Positions 7,660-16,063 of a DNA stretch of 46,201 bases are shown piece by piece (the stretch's first letter is position 1; each line of letters starts with the position of its first letter). This DNA is from Candidatus Firestoneibacteriota bacterium (GTDB lineage Bacteria > Oederibacteriota > D2-FULL-39-29): NCBI GenBank assembly GCA_903891415.1, contig CAITEH010000062.1, positions 1-46,201 of the forward strand, read 5' to 3'. Made by a program: the position numbers and the translations under genes. Under the pieces are notes generated by a model, which saw only the letters and a list, made by a program, of their open reading frames with translations, had not been told where the DNA came from and searched no databases.

Positions 7660-9714
7660 CTACGGCTGATTTACACGAAAAACACAACAAGTACCCGACT
7701 CAAATACAGGTGTAAAAGCAACGGTGAATTCCCTGCTTTTTATGAAATCCAGGGTGGAGCTTAATTCGTACATCTTTTTGTTACGCGCAAGTTCCCCATA
7801 GTTTACCAGCGCGTAAGAAATTCCCTCTTCCTTTAAGACCTGCCTTAGCCCTGCTTCATTACGGCTCCTGGCTGCGAATTCCAATAAAGGCGCTTTATCA
7901 AAAACACTTCCCCATATAAAAGGTTTTGTGCAATAGAAAGGCCGGTTTTCACCTATAAAGAGAATTTTTCCGGAACTCCCCGGAAGTTTGTTGATGTATT
8001 TAAGCGCGCCAAAATATGGATCAGGATATGTCGGCCGTCCTTTTGCCAAATATCCCTCTTTTGAAACTTTCCCCGAGGCATAACTAAGAGGATCCATATT
8101 TTTAAAGTGCAAATCGGCCACCCAGGCGATATTATTCAGCGTCAGGACTGCCGCGGCCAGCGCTACAGAAAAAGAGAAATAATCGTCCTTTGCGTCTTTA
8201 AGAAATTTTATGACTGCGCAGGCAAGAAGGAGCGCAAAAAAAAGCAGGCCCGGCAGGAAAAACCTGGCAATACGTGTTACCGGAAGCCAGAAAATAAGCG
8301 CGGCCGTAAAAACAATAATCAGGGCTGAGAATGCGATTTTTTCCTTTCTCTTAAATATCAATAACCAGAAAAGAAAAGGAAAGAACAGGAGAAACGCCGG
8401 GCCGATATTCATGCTCGCAAACGGTGCCGACATAGTAAGCGTCCAGGGAAGGAGCAGAAAACCCCTGAGACCGGCAAGAGCAGGCCCGGTTTGTTCAAAA
8501 AAAAGCCGGGCCAACCCCGGATGACCCGAAAAGTACGGGTAGACAGGATTCCCCCAGAAAATATAATTTTTTATCAGCCAGGGAACTATAGGGACCAGGC
8601 AAAATATAAAAAAGATCGAAAATAACTGCCCCGCGTCTTTCACCGTCTTTTTCCTGAGAAGGTACCAGAGAAGCAGCAGGACAAGCCCGGGTACAAATAT
8701 TATCCCGGAATATTTTATTCCCATCGCAAAACCGGCAAATAATCCGGAAAACGCGAGCGCAGCCCTCCCGAAACTTTTTTCACAGGCCTCAAGCAGCATG
8801 TAGAAGGAGAGAAAAATATAAAAGGTTAAGAGACAATCCACCTGGGTATTTACCAGATTTGCGGAGACGACCGGCATGGAATAAAATAAAAGAGCGGCAA
8901 AAAGGCCGGCAGTCCTTCCGGTATATTTTTTTCCAAACGAATAGACTGCGGCGGTCAACAAGATCCCGAATAGATAATTTATTAATTTGGCAGTAACCGG
9001 CCCGTTCAATACCAGTCCCGCAAGATAAAGGAGCTCGCCGTTCTGAGGAAAAGCAGCAAAAATATTATAAGGCAGCTTCGTGAAGGAATGACTGAATATA
9101 TAGGCCTGCGGCACCGCCAGGTGGTACAACAGCGAGTCAAAAAAAGTTTCCGGGGTAAGAGCGCAAAAAAGGTTTAAAAGCGCGGCCAGGCAAAGAAGCA
9201 AAAGAATTATTTTTTCGGCAGCAGTGTATTTTGCATATTGAAAGCGGAGCCCGGCAGGTTTTCTTTTTAATTCAAACAGGGTGTAAACAAAAAAGACAAT
9301 AAAAACCGTATAAATAACCGTTTCAAACAGTAACCCGCAAGATGCAAGCAGAAAAATAAAACCTGCGATTACGGCAAAACCCGCGCCGGTTGAAACAGCA
9401 AAGAAACCCGGAGTATCCAGTCCTTTCTTTAAGGGGGCCGCTATTCTTCTTCCTATGATATAAGCCGCGGCCAGAAGAAAAACCGCAAGGAAAATATCTA
9501 TCGCGGAAGAAGAAAGATAGGAAAAAAACCCCTTAAGCTCAAAAGAACCCGGCAAAGAGGAAAGATAATCCAGGATCCTGAAAAATTTTACGGGCAGCGC
9601 TTTATTGAAAAAAAACAGCACCGCCGCGGCCCAGACAGAAAAGATAAAAAATATCAGTTTGTTCTTCACATTACCCTTTTTCACTTTATCTAAGTATAAT
9701 TCCCGTAACTTCAC
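7660..9714 (-). CDS. Polytopic GT-C glycosyltransferase (PMT/ArnT-like)
   Basis: The 684-residue integral membrane protein has roughly a dozen hydrophobic segments and a soluble C-terminal part (about 560-684). The topology and the acidic first-loop region (TPETFFDSLLYHLAVPQAY, near residues 187-205) match the GT-C superfamily, which uses polyprenyl-phosphate sugars as donors (GT39, GT83 and related). The donor would be made by the polyprenol-phosphate sugar synthase encoded two genes upstream; tyrS lies between them. The acceptor (lipid, protein or glycan) cannot be inferred. Assignment rests on topology and context. Confidence 0.78.
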   Translation of the reverse strand: MKLRELYLDKVKKGNVKNKLIFFIFSVWAAAVLFFFNKALPVKFFRILDYLSSLPGSFELKGFFSYLSSSAIDIFLAVFLLAAAYIIGRRIAAPLKKGLDTPGFFAVSTGAGFAVIAGFIFLLASCGLLFETVIYTVFIVFFVYTLFELKRKPAGLRFQYAKYTAAEKIILLLLCLAALLNLFCALTPETFFDSLLYHLAVPQAYIFSHSFTKLPYNIFAAFPQNGELLYLAGLVLNGPVTAKLINYLFGILLTAAVYSFGKKYTGRTAGLFAALLFYSMPVVSANLVNTQVDCLLTFYIFLSFYMLLEACEKSFGRAALAFSGLFAGFAMGIKYSGIIFVPGLVLLLLWYLLRKKTVKDAGQLFSIFFIFCLVPIVPWLIKNYIFWGNPVYPYFSGHPGLARLFFEQTGPALAGLRGFLLLPWTLTMSAPFASMNIGPAFLLFFPFLFWLLIFKRKEKIAFSALIIVFTAALIFWLPVTRIARFFLPGLLFFALLLACAVIKFLKDAKDDYFSFSVALAAAVLTLNNIAWVADLHFKNMDPLSYASGKVSKEGYLAKGRPTYPDPYFGALKYINKLPGSSGKILFIGENRPFYCTKPFIWGSVFDKAPLLEFAARSRNEAGLRQVLKEEGISYALVNYGELARNKKMYELSSTLDFIKSREFTVAFTPVFESGTCCVFRVNQP

Positions 9715-9763
9715 GCCTGGAGGCTGCTGGAATTATTCCGGCAAGAAAGGCCTTATTATTCAT

Positions 9764-10984
9764 TTAGACCTTCAATTTGAAGTATTTTCTTTTTCCTGCT
9801 TTCAAAATATCACCGGTCTTAACGGCCGGATCGGTATCAGTCTTTTCTATACGGGTATCATTTAAATAGACCGCTCCCTGCTCCACCAGGCGCTTTGCCT
9901 CGCTCTTATTGCCCGCAGACCCCGTATCCATAAGCAGTTTAATTATCCAGATCTTTCCTTCTTTGAGGCCCTCTTTTTTTATTAAAAACTCCGGAATATC
10001 GGCCGGGAGGGCTTTTTGCTTGAAAACATTTTCAAACTCGGCTTCAGCGGCAAGCGCGGCCGCCTCATTGTGATACAGGGTGACAAGCTCGCGGCCAAGG
10101 CGTTTTTTGACTTCCTTGGGGTGCCTGGTACCGTTCTTGATCCCCTGTTCAAGCTCTTTTATTTCCGGAAGCGGTACTCCCGTTAAAAGTTCAAAGTAGC
10201 TTGGCATAAGAATATCAGGAATAGACATAAGCTTGCCAAACATTTCCTTGGGGGGTTCATCAATGGCAATGTAATTATTGAGAGATTTACTCATTTTGTT
10301 CTTACCATCCGGGCCCATGAGTATGGGTAAAAACAGTCCCACCTGGGGTTCCTGCCCGCTCTCCCTCTGCAGGTCCCGCCCGACTATCACATTAAATCTC
10401 TGATCAATGCCTCCGAGCTCAACATCAGCTTTCACAACCACAGAATCCCAGCCCTGCATTAAAGGATAAAGGAACTCATGAAGGGCGATGGGCGTGCCGG
10501 CTTTGTAGCGGTTATCAAAATAATCATGTTCAAGCAGTGAGGCCACTGTTATTTTTGAAGCAAGTTTAATGACTTCGCTGAAGGAAAACTTAGAAAACCA
10601 ATCGCCATTGTAAACTACCTCGGTCTTTTTTTGCTCAAGTATCATAAAGATCTTTTTTTGATAAGTTTTTGCGTTCTCCATTACCATCTCATATGAAAGC
10701 TGGGGCCTGGTCGCGTTCTTTCCGGACGGGTCCCCCACCATGGCGGTGTAACTGCCGATTATGATGATAATTTGATGCCCCAGTTCCTGGAACTGTTTGA
10801 GCTTGCGTAGGGGTACGGTAAAACCGAGATGAACATCGGGGGCCGTAGGGTCAATACCGAGTTTTATGCGAAGCGGGCGTTTTTCCTTTACCGACCTTTC
10901 GAGTTTGAAGAGAAGTTCTTTTTCGCTCACCAGATCCATAACACCGCGCTTTAAATATTCAAGTTGTTCCAGCGCTGTTTTCAT
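9764..10984 (-). CDS. tyrS: Tyrosyl-tRNA synthetase (TyrZ/type 2)
   Basis: It charges tRNA-Tyr. I place the start at the ATG at 10984 (MKTALEQLEY), preceded by AAAGGA. The longer open frame to 11047 runs through the end of the upstream gene and is not homologous. With this start the gene overlaps its upstream neighbour by the four bases ATGA. The product has 406 residues. Class I features are the HIGH-type motif HLGF in PTAPDVHLGFTVPLRKL, the tyrosine-pocket segment, the KMSKS loop (GKNKMSKSLNN), and a C-terminal S4 RNA-binding domain (NKSEAKRLVEQGAVYLND). The last His of HIGH is Phe, a possible lineage variant. Confidence 0.96.
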   Translation of the reverse strand: MKTALEQLEYLKRGVMDLVSEKELLFKLERSVKEKRPLRIKLGIDPTAPDVHLGFTVPLRKLKQFQELGHQIIIIIGSYTAMVGDPSGKNATRPQLSYEMVMENAKTYQKKIFMILEQKKTEVVYNGDWFSKFSFSEVIKLASKITVASLLEHDYFDNRYKAGTPIALHEFLYPLMQGWDSVVVKADVELGGIDQRFNVIVGRDLQRESGQEPQVGLFLPILMGPDGKNKMSKSLNNYIAIDEPPKEMFGKLMSIPDILMPSYFELLTGVPLPEIKELEQGIKNGTRHPKEVKKRLGRELVTLYHNEAAALAAEAEFENVFKQKALPADIPEFLIKKEGLKEGKIWIIKLLMDTGSAGNKSEAKRLVEQGAVYLNDTRIEKTDTDPAVKTGDILKAGKRKYFKLKV

Positions 10985-11724
10985 TTTTTTCCTTTCCCGG
11001 CTTTTTTTTGAAGGTAATCTATAAAGTATTCCATTCTCAGATGCCACGGAAGCAGCAGGGCCTCAAATATTATATGACTGCTCATTTTAGAAGTACCGCT
11101 GTGCCGGTCAATAAATATTATGGGCAGCTCATATATTTTAAATCCGCTCCGGTACGCTCTGTAGTTCATTTCTATCTGAAAGGCGTAACCGTCGCTTTTT
11201 ATTTTATCCAGATCAATGGCCCGCAATACCCCGGTATTAAAGCATTTGAAACCGCTGGTGGTATCCCTTATAGGCAGCCATAAAAGCAGCCGTACATAAA
11301 GGCTGGCCAGAATACTGAGCAGCAGCCTGTTTAAAGGCCAGTTGACCACGCTTATGCCGTTAATATATCTGGAGCCAATTACCAGGTCCGCCTCCAGGGA
11401 TTTGGCCATAAAAGCAGGCAGGCTTTCCGGATTATGCGAAAAATCGGCGTCCATCTCAAAAACAAAATCATAGCCTTTTGAAAGAGCATATTTAAATCCG
11501 GAAACATACGCAGAACCGAGTCCAAGCTTTTTTTCCCGGTGCAAGACCCGGATCCTTGGATTTTCCAGGGAAAATTTATCCGCCATTTGTCCGGTGCCGT
11601 CCGGGGAATTATCATCAACTATCAAAATATCCAGTTCCGGGGCGGCATTCAGGACGCTTTTTACAAGTTTTTCAATATTTTGGATCTCGTTATATGTAGG
11701 GACGATGACAAGGTATTTACTCAC
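10981..11724 (-). CDS. Polyprenol-phosphate mannosyl/glycosyl synthase (GT2, DPM1-like)
   Basis: It transfers a sugar (mannose in the best-known members) from a nucleotide donor to polyprenyl phosphate at the cytoplasmic face of the membrane. The GT-A core starts at once (YLVIVPTYNEIQNIE), with DDNSPDGTG, the metal-binding DADFSHNP and the later RDTTSGFKCF and QIEM segments characteristic of the DPM subfamily. At 247 residues it is the catalytic domain only, without C-terminal transmembrane helices. The start is GTG and shares GTGA with a 19-codon upstream ORF; its own stop shares ATGA with tyrS. The GT-C enzyme downstream is the obvious consumer of the lipid-linked sugar. Confidence 0.93.
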   Translation of the reverse strand: MSKYLVIVPTYNEIQNIEKLVKSVLNAAPELDILIVDDNSPDGTGQMADKFSLENPRIRVLHREKKLGLGSAYVSGFKYALSKGYDFVFEMDADFSHNPESLPAFMAKSLEADLVIGSRYINGISVVNWPLNRLLLSILASLYVRLLLWLPIRDTTSGFKCFNTGVLRAIDLDKIKSDGYAFQIEMNYRAYRSGFKIYELPIIFIDRHSGTSKMSSHIIFEALLLPWHLRMEYFIDYLQKKAGKGKK

Positions 11725-11780
11725 CTGTCGTAATCTTGCTCTATGGCTGAACCGCTTTTTTTGACCGCCATTGGGCCCAT
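11721..11780 (-). CDS. Possible 19-residue leader ORF, coupled to the DPM-like gene
   Basis: A 19-codon ORF (MGPMAVKKSGSAIEQDYDR) starts at an ATG with a good ribosome-binding site (AAAGGAG, six bases upstream). It ends in TGA that overlaps the GTG start of the DPM-like gene as GTGA. The downstream GTG has no clear ribosome-binding site of its own except inside this ORF, so the small ORF may exist to deliver ribosomes. No family is recognised. It could also be the last trace of a lost upstream gene. Confidence 0.45.
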   Translation of the reverse strand: MGPMAVKKSGSAIEQDYDR

Positions 11781-11848
11781 AGACCGCTCCTTTAAAATTT
11801 TGCAGCCGCCCGGTTCGGCCGTCAAACGCAATATTTTACCGGAAAATC

Positions 11849-12208
11849 TCATTTTTTTTCGATCACTGCTTTAATGGTTTGTTTAAGTTCTTCCAGATCA
11901 CCTGATTTAATAAGATATTTTTCCGCAAGCCAGACACTGCTGTCATGCTCATAACCCGGGTAGGCCGAGTTAAGTATCACCGGCGGAACCTCCTTCACTC
12001 CGGCCGACAGTCTTTCCAGTACTTCCATGCCGTTCATATCAGGAAGCCGTATATCAAGAATTATCAGGTCTATTTTATTTTGAGCCGCCAGGTCAAGCCC
12101 TTCATTACCTGTCTCGGCAAGCAGCACCTTGTAGTTATCTTTCTCAAAAGTTTCTTTATACAACTCCCTTATGTTTTTTTCGTCATCCACCACCAAAAGT
12201 GTTTTCAT
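11849..12208 (-). CDS. Single-domain response regulator
   Basis: The 119-residue CheY-like receiver has no output domain. The acidic pair is D8-D9, the phosphoacceptor D52 (in LDIRLPD), the switch Ser S81 and the invariant Lys K101 (in YLIKS). Its start overlaps the stop of the histidine kinase by four bases (ATGA), so it is the cognate partner. With no DNA-binding domain it must act by protein contact or as a phosphorelay intermediate. Confidence 0.94.
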   Translation of the reverse strand: MKTLLVVDDEKNIRELYKETFEKDNYKVLLAETGNEGLDLAAQNKIDLIILDIRLPDMNGMEVLERLSAGVKEVPPVILNSAYPGYEHDSSVWLAEKYLIKSGDLEELKQTIKAVIEKK

Positions 12209-13797
12209 GATTTCCTCCCCGAAAAAGGAAGTTTGATCCTCACGAGCACCCCTACTTCCAGCGGGATTATCGACAGAGTCCCATTGTGTTCTTTTACTAT
12301 TTTTTCGGCAATGGGCAGCCCCAGTCCTATTCCATTCTTTTTTGTGGTAAAAAAAGGCCGTGTTACCTTGTCAGCGTCTCCGCTCTTTATGCCCGGGCCC
12401 TCGTCTTTTATCTCCAGGATAAAATTGGCTCCTTCTCTTCTTGCCAAAATAAAGACCCCGGCTCCTTTCGCGGAATCAAGAGCATTATCAAGAAGGTTTA
12501 TCAGTACCTGCTTTAACCTTTCCTCATCCGCTTTCAGGTTTTCCAGCCCTGGAGCCACAAAAACAGCAATACTCCCCTTTTTCTTCCTCCCTGTTTCCGT
12601 TATAAGTACAGCGCTTTCAATTACTTTTTTAACATTTATCCAGGTTAAAGTCAATTCAAAAGGCCTGACAAAATCAAGCACATCCCGTATTATCTTCTCA
12701 AGTCTTTTTACTTCACCTGCTATGATTTCCATGTGCTTAAAGCTTGCGGGATCGTTCTTAACTTTATCTTTAACTATCTGGGCGAACCCGCCTATGGATA
12801 TCAAGGGAGTCCGCATCTCATGAGCCACCGTTGCGGCCATTTCGCCCATGGCCGTGAGCTTTTCAGTCCGCATCATTATTTGGCGGGCTTCTTTAAGCCG
12901 CTCGTTTGTTTCTTCCAGTTCTTTCGCTCTTTTTTCAAGATCCTTATAAAGCAGGGCGTTTTCTATGGCCAGGCCGGCATGGTAGGCAAAACTGTTAAGC
13001 AGATCAACCTGCTCCTTGGTAATTTCCTGATTGTTAAAAATATTGTCGGCAACTATCAAACCTTTAACTTGATTTCCGGATAATACCGGCGCCGCGGCAA
13101 AGTAGCCGGCACCCCAGAAAGCAAGGAAGGCTTCAGGCACCCTCCCGCGGTACTTATAATCACAGATTATTGCATTCTTATCTTTAATGCATTGCGTAAA
13201 AATATTATCCTCGGACAGCGCCAGGACCAGTTTTCCGGATAAATATTTTTTTCCGCTCGCTTTAAAACTGTTCTCATAAATATTAACCAGTTCCGGCAGG
13301 TTCTCCGCGGTAACATCCATTTCGGCCAGTTCCTGCCATATCCGGTAGGCCTCTTCCCTGGAAGCCGGGGCGACCATCATCCGGTCCTCGAGAAATGAAT
13401 TAGTTTCATCGGTCAGCAGCAGCAGGGCCCGGTTAAAACCCAGTCCGTACCCGGCGGTGACACAAGTCAGGATAACATGCAGGGTTTTATCCAGTTTAAT
13501 TGTACTGTGGATCAGGGAATTTATTTTTTGGAAGAGGAGCAGCTGGGCTTCGCTTTTTTCGAGTTCAATATATAGCTGCTTAACCAGCCCCATAAAGCCG
13601 GCAGCCGGGCCGGTAAGAGCATTGGCCCGGAAAACATCACAACCCAGGCATTTTTTAAAAATATTTGAAGCTTCAAGGCCGGTGCAGCAGGACTTATTTC
13701 CGGAAATAGTCCAGCAATAGACATCCTTTCTGTTATAAGCGGGGCAGCTTTTATCTTCGCACTTTCTGTATTCCCAGCAATTTAGCTTTTCAGACAT
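12205..13797 (-). CDS. Soluble sensor histidine kinase with N-terminal two-CW zinc-like domain and GAF
   Basis: Residues 1-60 form a cysteine-rich module with paired CW motifs (NCWEYRKC, YCWTISGNKSCC, KKCLGCDVF), the so-called two-CW domain, likely to bind metal. A GAF-type sensor domain covers about 90-285, followed by a coiled coil (about 285-312). HisKA has the phosphoacceptor H326 in ATVAHEMRTPLIS. The HATPase domain has the N box NLLDNALDS (N438), the G1 box DEGPGI and the G2 box GIGLGLPI. No transmembrane helix is present, so it senses a cytoplasmic signal, possibly redox or metal state through the Cys module; that last point is inference. It forms an operon with the receiver protein. 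Confidence 0.95.
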   Translation of the reverse strand: MSEKLNCWEYRKCEDKSCPAYNRKDVYCWTISGNKSCCTGLEASNIFKKCLGCDVFRANALTGPAAGFMGLVKQLYIELEKSEAQLLLFQKINSLIHSTIKLDKTLHVILTCVTAGYGLGFNRALLLLTDETNSFLEDRMMVAPASREEAYRIWQELAEMDVTAENLPELVNIYENSFKASGKKYLSGKLVLALSEDNIFTQCIKDKNAIICDYKYRGRVPEAFLAFWGAGYFAAAPVLSGNQVKGLIVADNIFNNQEITKEQVDLLNSFAYHAGLAIENALLYKDLEKRAKELEETNERLKEARQIMMRTEKLTAMGEMAATVAHEMRTPLISIGGFAQIVKDKVKNDPASFKHMEIIAGEVKRLEKIIRDVLDFVRPFELTLTWINVKKVIESAVLITETGRKKKGSIAVFVAPGLENLKADEERLKQVLINLLDNALDSAKGAGVFILARREGANFILEIKDEGPGIKSGDADKVTRPFFTTKKNGIGLGLPIAEKIVKEHNGTLSIIPLEVGVLVRIKLPFSGRKS

Positions 13798-13863
13798 TTT
13801 TTCCCCGCTTCTTTCCGGGAAGGCGTGCCTTTATTAACAAAATATTTGCGTTTAAACCTTTGT

Positions 13864-14415
13864 TTAAATCCTTCTTTTTAATTGAAGATATATATTCTCA
13901 ATTGTTTCCAGACGGCCTGCCCCTGTATCCCCGCAGGCAAGCTTGCCGGATGCCGGCCCTATGAATTTAAATCCGTATTTTTTTAATTTTCTCACATTAT
14001 CCTGTACTATCTTGTTGCTCCACATGTTCGTATTCATCGCGGGGCATATAAAGCCCGGAACTCCGGCCTGCACGGCCAGGACCACTGTTGTAAGCATATC
14101 ATCCGCGATACCGGCTGCCAATTTACCTATTATATTTGCGGTGGCAGGGGCAATGACCAGAAGGTCGCATTTTTTCGCCAGTTCAACATGTTCCACCTGC
14201 CAAGCGTCTTTTGCAGGCAGCTTCCACATATCCGTATGGACCGGTTTTCCGGAAAGCGTCTGAAAGGTAAGCGGAGTTACGAACTCGCAGGCATTTTTAG
14301 TCATGATCACGGAAACCTCCGCTCCGGCATATTTTAATTTGTGTACCAGCTCGCAGATCTTGTAAGCGGCTATTCCGCCGCAAACCCCTACTATTATGTT
14401 TTTATTTTTCAGCAT
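13864..14415 (-). CDS. coaC: Phosphopantothenoylcysteine decarboxylase, stand-alone
   Basis: It decarboxylates 4'-phosphopantothenoyl-L-cysteine in coenzyme A synthesis with FMN. The 183 residues carry the whole HFCD flavoprotein fold: GVCGGIAAYK at the start, the catalytic His in VEHVELAKKCDLLVIAPATAN, PAMNTNMW, and the substrate-clamp Cys in ACGDTGAGRL. In most bacteria this domain is the N-terminal half of the CoaBC (Dfp) fusion; here it is separate and follows coaB with a 7-base overlap. Confidence 0.95.
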   Translation of the reverse strand: MLKNKNIIVGVCGGIAAYKICELVHKLKYAGAEVSVIMTKNACEFVTPLTFQTLSGKPVHTDMWKLPAKDAWQVEHVELAKKCDLLVIAPATANIIGKLAAGIADDMLTTVVLAVQAGVPGFICPAMNTNMWSNKIVQDNVRKLKKYGFKFIGPASGKLACGDTGAGRLETIENIYLQLKRRI

Positions 14416-15053
14416 TTTACACCCTCGATGGTCTTAAGCAATTCGGCCGCAATTCTCTCTTTTCCCGAAATATTGCCTTTGATAAAACCGCTTTTGCCCA
14501 CAATCATCGCCGTGTGTTTTCCCGCTTTAATGCCGGAAAAATCATTGGCTACGACATAATCGGCTGCGGAAGCTTCCAGAAGTTTCTTTGCCGAGTTTAA
14601 AAGAGCCTTTTTTCCGGCTTTGTATTCCAGCTTGAAACCGGCAAGTTTTACCCGAGGCGCCATTTTCTTGATCTCTTTAATAACCTTTGGCGAACGCACG
14701 AGCCTTACCGTCCAGCTTTTTCTGTCAGATCTTACCTTGCCTTTTATTTTTTTGGGCGCGATAAAATCTAAAACGGCCATAGCATGGATGACCGCGACAG
14801 GCCTCTTACGGTTTTTTTTAAGTTCCTTCCTTAAAACTGCAAGCAATTCCTCTATGGTCTCTATTTCAATATTCTTAATGCTTTTCCCGGACGCGGCTAT
14901 ACTCCCTTTTCCGGAGATCTGGATCACTTTATGCCCCCGGGCCGCCGCCTGTTTTGCCACAAGGGTTCCCAGCGCTCCGGTTGAATAGTTTGAAATATAC
15001 CTTATCTCGTCAAGGTAAGACCTTGTCGGCCCGCTGGTCACTATAAATTTCAT
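14409..15053 (-). CDS. coaB: Phosphopantothenate-cysteine ligase, stand-alone
   Basis: It joins 4'-phosphopantothenate to cysteine, the step before CoaC. The signature nucleotide-binding start VTSGPTRSYLDEIRYISNYSTGALG and the later LAGFKLEY segment identify the CoaB domain. The loop APKKIKGKVRSDRKSW carries the Lys-rich active-site region. The 214 residues are divergent compared with E. coli Dfp. It overlaps the PP-loop gene upstream by four bases and coaC downstream by seven, and the gene order is the reverse of the domain order in the usual fusion. Confidence 0.93.
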   Translation of the reverse strand: MKFIVTSGPTRSYLDEIRYISNYSTGALGTLVAKQAAARGHKVIQISGKGSIAASGKSIKNIEIETIEELLAVLRKELKKNRKRPVAVIHAMAVLDFIAPKKIKGKVRSDRKSWTVRLVRSPKVIKEIKKMAPRVKLAGFKLEYKAGKKALLNSAKKLLEASAADYVVANDFSGIKAGKHTAMIVGKSGFIKGNISGKERIAAELLKTIEGVKC

Positions 15054-16063
15054 ATTAAGAACCCTGCCAATTCCGCGTCCTTTGCCGGGCGTACTGCAAG
15101 CAGTATTTTCCCGGTGCCCGCAGGGCCTGTCATTTCTACTTTTACCCTGCTCTCCCGGTCCGGCACATCCCCGTAACGCGCTGTAATTGCAGCAGAAAAT
15201 TCCGTGTACTTTTTAATATTTTCCCCGGTTAAAAGCGCCAGCGGCCCGTTAAAATCCGCAAGCACAAAAGTAAGGTCCGCGGGGCCTTTCATCTGCTCAA
15301 GTATTTCATTTTCGCTTTGATTTCTGCCTACGGCAAGTTTTGCTTTTTCCCCGAGCCGGAAATGCCTCCCGTATTTCAGGAGCGCCACATCTTTTGAACC
15401 GAACTCCGGTTTATCTTCCATCAGATCTTTGAACCGCCTGGAAAACTGCGGATCGGTAAGCAGGCAGCCGCCGGCCGGACAGGAGAAATCTTTGACTCCT
15501 TTTTCTTTTGCAAAACTGAGCTGTTCCTTCCGTCCCCGTCCCGATATATTTTTAAACTTTTTTCTGTCCACCCAGCCCGCTTTTTCCGGGAACGTTTCTT
15601 CCAGTACCAGCGCGCTTAAAGGACGTAATATTAATCCGTCCAATTCAGCTTCTTTTTCAATGGTAAGCATCGCCTTTCTGTGCTGGGACATCGGCCGCTG
15701 ATCCAGCACCTCCCCGGTCACAATAAAGGAAGCTCCTATTTTCTCCATCAGCTCTTTTGCTTTTCTAAAAGAATAAATCCGGCAGTCTATACACGCGTTC
15801 ATATTACTGCCCCTGCCGTGTTTGGGCTTCTTGATCACATCTAAATAATCTTCGCCTTTGCTGACAATGTGAAGTTTAATACCCGCGCTTTCCGCTATTT
15901 TCGAGGCCGGGCCGCACCCCCCGCCTTTGCCGCCACAGGTGCAAAAATGCGAGGTAAAATGAACCGCTTCAAGTTCTATGTCCTGTTCTTTCATCAGATG
16001 CAGAGCAACAGCGCTGTCCAAGCCGCCGGACAATAAAAGCAGGCCTTTTTTCTTTTCACTCAC
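15050..16063 (-). CDS. PP-loop ATPase, probable tRNA thiolation enzyme
   Basis: The 337-residue protein starts with an N-type ATP pyrophosphatase loop, LLLLSGGLDSAVALHLM, as in ThiI, MnmA and related tRNA sulfurtransferases. It has conserved cysteine clusters: CTCGGKGGGCG (residues about 42-52), CIDC (about 92-95) and FSCPAGGCLLTD, candidates for metal or sulfur-relay sites. The C-terminal part (about 240-337) looks like the NFACT-R-type RNA-binding domain that accompanies this subfamily. An adenylation/thiolation role on tRNA is inferred from the family and the position next to proS; the modified base is unknown. Start and stop both overlap their neighbours by four bases. Confidence 0.85.
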   Translation of the reverse strand: MSEKKKGLLLLSGGLDSAVALHLMKEQDIELEAVHFTSHFCTCGGKGGGCGPASKIAESAGIKLHIVSKGEDYLDVIKKPKHGRGSNMNACIDCRIYSFRKAKELMEKIGASFIVTGEVLDQRPMSQHRKAMLTIEKEAELDGLILRPLSALVLEETFPEKAGWVDRKKFKNISGRGRKEQLSFAKEKGVKDFSCPAGGCLLTDPQFSRRFKDLMEDKPEFGSKDVALLKYGRHFRLGEKAKLAVGRNQSENEILEQMKGPADLTFVLADFNGPLALLTGENIKKYTEFSAAITARYGDVPDRESRVKVEMTGPAGTGKILLAVRPAKDAELAGFLI

